A DNA stretch of 64,000 nucleotides, from contig WNNJ02000945.1 in NCBI GenBank assembly GCA_012934845.2, positions 62,001 to 126,000 of the forward strand. The letters are read 5' to 3'. Source of the DNA: Pomphorhynchus laevis (taxonomy: Eukaryota; Acanthocephala; Palaeacanthocephala; Echinorhynchida; Pomphorhynchidae). The position numbers were made by a program, and so were the translations under genes. The notes under the pieces were generated by a model, which saw only the letters and a list, made by a program, of their open reading frames with translations, did not search any database and was not told the DNA's origin. Of the stretch, positions 53,401 to 62,400 are shown one piece after another (within the stretch, counting starts at the first letter, position 1; each line of letters starts with the position of its first letter).

Positions 53401-56400
53401 CACTTTAATACATTATCTTATCGCTGGTGTATGTATGTATCGCTGGTGTATGTATGTATCGCTGGTGTATGTATCTCACCGAATGCACAAACATTTTTAA
53501 ATTTTAATATCTAAATAATTATCAAAATGCATTTCGAGAATTATAAAGTGAATTCAATGATAGGCAAAAATAAAATCTTATAATAATATTGTATTTTAAT
53601 TTTTATATGATACAATAAAATCATTTTACTATAGCGATAGCTTTTGCATTAACAACTCCAAAAAGTCAAGACAATGACGATAAGCATAAATTTGAAGCAA
53701 TGGTATTTGAACAAGTTGAGGCAAGTTAGATACTTATTTTATTCTTTATATTTTATAATTTTATCGAACAGGAATATCCACGGAAGGATTCTTCACCGCA
53801 AGATGAAGAAGATGATCAGCTGTAAGTATAAAAATTTAATTTACTTACAAGGGAGAAATTGTTAATTTTTTCGTTGGGCATACGGAAGAAACAAATGGCG
53901 AATTTGAGCATAACCGTGGAAAACAAAATTATGTGTATTTGTTTAAGCTTTTGACTGGTAATTTTGTTCTTCAGTAAAGGCTCAGTGATTTTAAATAAAC
54001 TTTAAAAAGTTACTAATTTATAAAGTGGCAATTTATAAAAAGCTAGAAAATATGCGAAAGCTAAGCTCTTTTAAATTATAATTTTTATATTGAAACAAAT
54101 TAATTAAACTTAGAAAGTATTTATTATTTTATTTAATGCATAATTAGTTATTATATTAAAATATCTTGTGAATTCGACATTTTATTGCTCATGATGTTAT
54201 TAGTCCATTTTCTAATTTTTAAAGATAAAATTGTATTCACCATAATCTTATAGTTAAAGATAATGTAATAAGATTTAAAGGATATTTTTACTTTAATCTT
54301 TTCTTTTACTTGAAAAATATATTGCGATTAAAATTGACGCAATTATTTGGTCTTTACTTCAAAATACCAAATTTAATCCGGTACTATTTGATATCAATAT
54401 TTAAAATCTATAATATCAACTAATATTGTAGTATTAAACTAGAAGCAATTGAGAGATTAGTGAAACTATTAATGAACCTTATTTATACTTTATTTTTTAG
54501 TAAATACTTTTTACAGTGTAAAGGTAAATACAAATTAATAAAGTTTAATAATATTAAAATTCGAGATTTTTTTATTTATAGTTAAATATGACTTAAAAAT
54601 CGTATTTTAGATTAGTCACGTTAATCGTATTTATTAAAAATATGATCTAAAAATAATATATATAGTTAATACTTACTCTTTCGAGCTCGAATTCCTGTAT
54701 ATTTGAAATATTCGAATATTTCAAATATTCCTGTATTTGAAAGTTAATTTTTAAACCAATTTAAAGCTAGTTTAATAAAATTCATCTAAAACAAATCTAA
54801 AATCTTCCTCGACCCATGACATTGTCATAGTTATTTATCTTTAATTAACATATTTTGGCTATTAATATACAAAATATACATTGATTTGTGTTATAGACAA
54901 ACACGCTTATTACAAGGAGATGATGCATATGTTGCTGGACTGGCAAATGAAAATGGTATCGATTCGTATTTGATTTGGAGTCATTTGGATATGACAACAA
55001 ATACAATGTTAAATGGTAATTAATTTTTAATTAGTAATTGAATAATTAATAATTGAATAATTGATTGAAATTATTACCATTTAAATCATTAAAATTAATG
55101 CACCTTAAATAATTATATATTTTTATAATTTAAAATAATTTAGAATATCCAGATAATAAAGATTAATTTATCTAACGATATTTACAATTTACATTGATAA
55201 ATATTCATTATTTATTAATGTAATTTGTAAATGTATTATGGTACATTTAATGTGTAAAACATTTTGAAATCGGGTAGATTATTGATAATAAATTATATCT
55301 GAAATTTTAGATTAATTTTATAAACTAGCAACTTTAAAGAGTTTGACGATTTTTCAATGCTTTTAATTTTATTTTCCCGACAATGTTTTTGCTGACAATA
55401 ATTCAAAACTATAAGTTTAAAAAATTGTTGATTGTTACTCTTTCAATGAATTATAATATTTTGGTAGTTACTGTAATTACTGCTTCATCTTTAGTTATGA
55501 GAAAGATATGTAATATAAATTAGAAAATATTAGTAATCCAATTAAAATAATAATTATTATATCAATTAGTCCATTAATATATATGGCTTGTGGCTAATAT
55601 AAGATTATTTATGTTGACAAAACATTCATGATTTTTGACAATGATGCTATCATTGTCATCTCATATCCTAGATGTCTTAAGCGATAAAGATTCTGAATTT
55701 GAAAACCATCATCAACGGTTTTTTTCTAGACGTGTTGGTCGCTCGCCATTTGAAAATTATTATTCACATCCCATAAGCTAAATATCATTTGAAACCCGCT
55801 ACTAGTCCATAGTCACAAATTGTTTAAGTATAAAAATTTCTGTTGCTATAGCTTTAATTTTACTTCTATATGGTAATTTGTTCTAAAATATTTTTATAGA
55901 CAATCGAATCTACTTTCATAAAAAATTTACTTCGGAAAATTTACTTTAATGAAGTGGATTTCCTACTTTAACGATTGAACTAAACGAACGTGCAACAAAT
56001 AAAATTTTTCACTCAGCAAATTCAATGAAAATATTAATGGGATATTAATATAATAATATATTCATATATATTATTTATAATATATGATATATAAATAATA
56101 TATAAATACTGGTTAAAAAATTGTCTTAGATATAAAAATTTACAAGCTTAACTATCTGGAATAACAACTAACTTATGACAATAAAGATATTAAAGATAAT
56201 ATACAAGATAATATACACAACGTTCAACTTGTAGAGATAAGTGACAAATCAAGATTTGATAACGCAAACAAACATGCTTGTGTATATTATAAAGAAAGAA
56301 TATTAAAAATAATATATATATTCAAAAGAATATTTACAACTCGCAGTAGTCAGTGAAAACACTCGCTGCTAAGGTGTGGGACGTCTGAACAATCGAACGA

Positions 56401-59400
56401 CATCCGAACGACATCTGAACAACATCGGAACAACATCCGAACTACATCTGAACAACATCCGAACAACATCCGAACTACATCCGAACGACATCCGAACGAT
56501 ATCTGAACAACATCAGAACGACATCAGAACGACATCCGAACGACATCTGAACTGTCGACAAACGAACGATCTGTCAACAACCTAGCGATCTGTGGACAAC
56601 CGAACTACAACTGATTATTGGGATCGCGCATTAATGAAATCGACAACTTGATGTTGTCCATACAATAGTCCGAACTCAAATTGTAGAAGCTTTTCGTGTG
56701 CCAAGTCAAATCGTACCTGGATTAATTGTCTCGCTAGAAATTGCTCTAATCGTACCCACGACTTTTTGAACACTCAGAACTTAAGCACTAATACAATTCT
56801 GTGCTATAAGATATTTATCATTTCTTCTCAATCTAAATCAACTTATCCTTCAGCAAGCGATTTTCTCGACAGTTACGATCCGATGATACTCCGGAATACG
56901 TGAATTCGGAAATTAAATGTTCCTCGTCAGTATGTTCACTTTATATTGTTATTAAAGCGCCTCGCAGGATATCTAAGGATTTCTTTCTACAAACTTTCTT
57001 TGTGGATTTTGCAGCATGCAGAAATTTTCTTCTTTCCGAAAAGATCTCAACAAAGCTCGCGCTACAATAACGCAATTAGAAAAAGAGGTTCATACTTTAA
57101 AGCTTTCTTCCCCTTAGTCAAATGCACCTGTATCGCAAATTCCCTTACCATTACAAACTTTTGCTAGTATTATTAGGATGGAAGTGGCTCGTTTAGTTGT
57201 TACAACTTCTCAAACCTCAAAAACGTTGACTTCGGATCTTGAGTTGATGCAAGTATGCGATCGTTGACGACAACTGGCCTCAAATATCATTATACATGGT
57301 CTTTCATAGACTGGATAATTCAACGAGCTTTTATCATCTATAGGTGTCACATTTACAACAAATTCTCGATTCAAGCTTCGCAGCCTGCTTGTCAAATGAA
57401 CCGATATACCTCCTTGGCTTATAGTATATCTAGATGATTGAGGTATCACATCTATTATTGCTAAACCACAACTGTTAAAAGGCACATCGCGTTTTAACGA
57501 TATATGCACCAGTCCAAATCTTTCAACGACCGAACGTGATTCTTAGTGACAGTTACGGAAACAATTGTACGAAAGACCCACAACCGACCCGTCACGCTCA
57601 TATATGATACGCAATAATATAATTATCAGCTTTTCTAGCATGCATACATAACCTTATAACAACCGTGGTGTTGACATTCCCTCGTCTATGATAACCAATA
57701 CGATACCAGATTCCGTCGATTCTTGTAATGTACCCGGACTTAGGCCTGCACCTAAGTCGATTTGACTAAATTCAAGCCCACATTTTATGTCCATTTTACT
57801 TACACTACCTAAACCATATCGTCTCCTCATATATAACGTAGAAAGTATTAAATTTTTTATTCATAATGGCATATCCGCTTGGTTCGAATCTTACAAATTC
57901 CTAGTATAGTTAGAAACATTTTACATCAACCATCTGTCTCTAAACGTTTCTACACATTTGACATATCCGCTATTTTCGCTAATCGTTGACGCCCTTTTTC
58001 GTAATCTTACTGTCCATAAATTCCACATCTGACAACTGAACCTATTAAACTTCAGTAAACTCACTCATCGTCAACACTCCCAAGCTTTTCATCGTCGCAT
58101 GCTATTTTAATCTATCGTTTTCAGCTTCCGACATTATCGATGAACTATCCCAAATCATAAATAAAATACTGAACCCACTTATCGCATATCGCTCATTAAT
58201 TGGGAAATCTACACTTGCCACTCAAGCATGTATAATCTCTCTCGACTAACCTAATAGGCCTTCTTACTAATAAGCCTTCTTAAGTTATTTTGACATTTAT
58301 ATTCAGATTAATATTTTCTCTATCATCCATAATTGCAATAATGACTATATCTTCAATCATTATTAAGGATGTTTAACCAATTACAATAAAATTAAAATAC
58401 TGATAAACGATTGATCAATACGGCAAAACACATTTACCTGAACGATTAAACACGAAAAGCCTTTGTGTAACGCTATAAGTAGTTATTTTAAACTCTACTT
58501 GAGTATATTGAGTCATTGAATTCGATTGCATTCGAACTTAATGACTTTTAAACTTGCATTCGAAAAATTTAATTAATTTAATTTACTAGATAAATTTTAT
58601 ATCAGACCTGGTGGCATTTCTAATTACTCTATAAGCAGTGCAGAAGTCTATTAAACATATTCGGTCAAATGAACAATTTATACTTCAATTTAATCTCCTT
58701 ATTTGGTCATTTACGACATTTTTGACTTTTATTTTTCCATTCATTCGATCGGATTGGTATGCTCAACATCATCATCTCATTTCATCTAAATTATGTAATG
58801 TGGGGTTAATGCAATTGTAGTCAACATAGTTAATCTATGATCTATGCATTTGGCAAACACACTTTTAGTGTATATATGGCAAACCTTGCGTGTATTAGCA
58901 GCTCTCTACATATGATCTATATATTCTAACATTATGCAGAATGGAATTTGCTTATCATCTAAAATAGTCTTTACACATGTAAAATGTATCTACTGTTGTT
59001 ACTGGCATTATTTTTAATTACAATTTAATTATTTAAATATTATTAATTATTTAATTATTTTTAATTACAATTTAATTTTTTATTTTTAATTATAATTTAT
59101 TAAATAATAATTATTATTAATAATTTAATATTAAATAATTTATTTAAATTTGTATACAAATATTATTGCTATTGATGAATATTTTTGCAATTCAATCATA
59201 TAAAACAATTTTATGATTTGTTTAGATCCGTTATTATCGAATATTCTTACTGTAGATGAAATATATAATAACTGCCAAAAGTTATTTAGTGAATTAAACG
59301 GAATCGAGGAAACATATCTAGGGCAAATTCGCCAGGGTGGGAAATCATTTAATAATGTAATGCGTACTCGTTCAAATAAAAATAAGAAATATATATTTTA

Positions 59401-62400
59401 TAGTTTATGTTTAAACGAGAATTGAACAATATCGTGAAGAAAAGTAAAGTCAGCCGTCCAGCAATAAGATCAAAACGTATTTCAAACAATTTTCGAAAGG
59501 TCAAATCACTAGTATACCATAAGGTAACAACTAAAGTTACGAGATAGAGTGCTTGAATTTGAAACACTTAGGCAAGGATGTTCAAATATAGCAACGATAA
59601 AATCCACACTGTGCAAGAAATTAAACACTACGTGATCCTTGCGGTATATATTTCATATTTTATCGAAATTAAAATTATTTCATTAAAATTTTATTTGCTA
59701 ATTCTAAAAGCATTTATGCAACGTCAATTTTCGCCGTATTACCTAACTATATTTACATGCGTTTTATAATCTATCGAGTAAACTATAATCACAAACTAGA
59801 TACACACAATAACGAGCATTCATATTTTATGGAAATCTTATTTTATTAATCTTAGCATCATATTTCATTAAAATCGTTTTTTTATTTGTTGAAACCTTGA
59901 TTTATATAGCGTTCAGTGCTTATATATGTATTGAAAATTTTCACATAAGGTTGGACTTTGACCATTAAGTTTTAACTTTCTTTTGAAATTTGTTGAAACC
60001 TTGAGAGAATCCTGGAGAATATGTATTTTCGAATTATGCAGTTTAGTTTTATTACTAAATTTTTAATATTAAATAATTATAATAATATAATAATATTATA
60101 TAATAATATAATTATGATATTTTTTAATAATTATTATATGTTATAATATAAAATCATAAATATTATATTTAAATAATATATTATAACAGTGGTTAATTTT
60201 ATTTCGTTTCTTGCTTTTTAATTTGTTAAAAGAAACGCTAGCAATTAAAACACTGATATACACCAACTGAATAGATTTGGAAGTTAACTCAATCGACACT
60301 CCAACCACGTTATATATCTGCACAATCATTCATTTAGTGAAATAAATTTTGACTTCTAGATTCAGAAGATTAGATTAGTAATGATATAGTAATTATATGT
60401 GGAATAATGTTTTCGCCAGCAGAAAATTCTACTGATCGGTAGTTGATACAGCATATTTCAAAAACAATGTAGACGGCGATTATCGACGGCTGAAAACGAT
60501 TCGAAATCTAATAACTTATGTTCATGATCCGATTGCAAAGAATATAAAAGAGCTATATAATTATAGAAGAGCTTAAGAATGATAACAAAGCGTTTTATAT
60601 TTAGGCCTAAAGTATATATAAAAACAGTTTTCTCTTGTTTATTTGTTCTTCATTATTTTTGTTATTGTGATATTCTATTTTTTTGTTGTATGTGCGAAGA
60701 TATTGCTCACTACTGTTTTGTAAATAAATAAGTCATTCATAATATCGTGACGTCGTTCTCTAGGCGGCACAACCAGCAGGAATGAATGTGGGTTGCGAGG
60801 TTCGCAACCTTGTCCAAAATCTACGAGAACGGCCAGCCTATATTCTGATCTACGGGGATCCTTCAGATGCTATAGATTTCGCGGTAACACATCCACTACA
60901 GAAATCCTTTCTTCGCCAGTCAGCTTATGTGCCTGGTTACGCAGCTGCGCAGTACGCATCATCGGTCAAAGATAGAAAGTACCGTGCTAAAATGATTGAG
61001 GCGGGATATAACTTCATACCTGCAGTCTTGGAGTGTTACGGCGGCTGGAATATGGAAGGGGAGAAAATCATCAGACGAATCGCTTGCTAACCCCATAATG
61101 GAGAATCCTACACGAAGAATGAACCCTTCCAGACACTTAATCTGGCTGGTGAGGAGTCTGGCGCTGCACTTGAGACGGAAAATGTCAGAAAGGTGTGTGC
61201 AGAGGTGCAATCTGATGTCCACGATTGTGAAATGTCACAAGAACACGCGCCTGACAGTTAATCAATTAGTAACAAATGTGCGGAAACGGCGAAAGAGGAA
61301 ACTTCTCTGTATAAGTCCGATGCAGAAAAAAATTTATTCGAACAATTCGACTCTCGTGATAACTCTAGAACGGACATGCGGAAGCTGCGCTGCACAGCAG
61401 CTGACGGGATTTCTGCTGCATTTCATAACCAGCTCAATGATTACGGGATTGCGATCCGCGAGGTCGCCAGCGATGGTAACTGCCTATTTCATGCAATCTC
61501 TGACCGGATGACGGGTAATTTCGATAATCACTCAGAGTATTGTGCGAATGTTTGCGACTACCTGAAGGCCAACAAGACGGAGTTTGGGCATTTCTTAAAA
61601 AACTTTGACAAATCGATCGCGCAGCTTCGCAAACCGCGTGTGTTTGCCGGAAATGAGGCACTGGTGGCCTTTGCTCGCCTCAAACGCGTTTCCATTGTCA
61701 TTCACCGGGAAGGAATTATGCCGTGGATTATTAACAGCAGCACGATAAGCTAAGATTGCAGCCAAGATCCTTTACACACCCTTCATATAACGGAGTGCCT
61801 AGCTCCTTTGTTGAACGACGAGAGCGCTAGCAAAAACAGCTTTGAAGTGAATCGGCAAATCGAAGTTGAGGCGACGGAGTTTCACATTTCATATCACCGC
61901 AACGAGCAGTAGCCTGCGAAGGATGAACAGCGACTGCGACGGACCAGCTTCAGTCAACCTTTGCGAATTCGGCCGCCGAGGAACACGACGCTGCCTACAA
62001 TAGGAGGAAAGACATTGAGTGAATTTATTTGGTGACGTTGTTTATTCGTTTTGTTTGGATTAAATTTGATAAAATAAATATTTAATAATATCTAAAATAC
62101 GTATAATTGTTTTATTTAGAAAAATTAAACTTCCTAAAATTATAACTTCCTAAAATTTAAAAAAAAATTGTCAATATTGTTAAAGAAATCTTCATAATAT
62201 CCATTCAAATTTGATTAATGATAAAATTTACATCAAAATTGATATAAAATATAAATGCTTAGCATATTTAATTATAATGAATTTAAATATAATTACGCTA
62301 CATATTAAAATCGGATTTGTAATTTGGGGTAAATTTGTAAGAACATAAAATTAATTTATACTAAAATTTTAATTATTTTTTATTATAATCAATTAATATT

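Larger units (their letters stand above)
60750..62040 (+). mobile_element. Retroelement tail with REL-nuclease and OTU-like domains
   Basis: A 1.3-kb block clearly richer in G+C than anything around it, inside PLC intron 27. The first part encodes a restriction-like-endonuclease type C-terminus and the second an OTU-type cysteine protease domain. The two sit in different frames, so the element is broken, with several interruptions. Reverse-transcriptase core, 5' part and end repeats are absent. Such C-termini occur in eukaryotic retrotransposon proteins. The composition points to a late arrival. Confidence 0.65.

Noticed and set aside
56376-56585. Thr/Asn/Glu-rich open frame
   Set aside because: It is the translation of an 11-bp minisatellite; all frames repeat every 33 bases and give similar false frames.
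57881-57895. GGTTCGAATC, resembling a tRNA B box
   Set aside because: No A box or cloverleaf arms around it, and it lies inside the decayed LINE copy.
59644-59769. Unspliced extension of PLC exon 27 as the true C-terminus
   Set aside because: Possible, but the read-through is AT-driven hydrophobic sequence, while splicing to 62,796 keeps phase and gives a basic helical tail as in the family.
60996-61511. 171-residue Arg/Leu-rich frame
   Set aside because: Out-of-frame shadow of the nuclease and OTU-like parts, which read sensibly in other frames.
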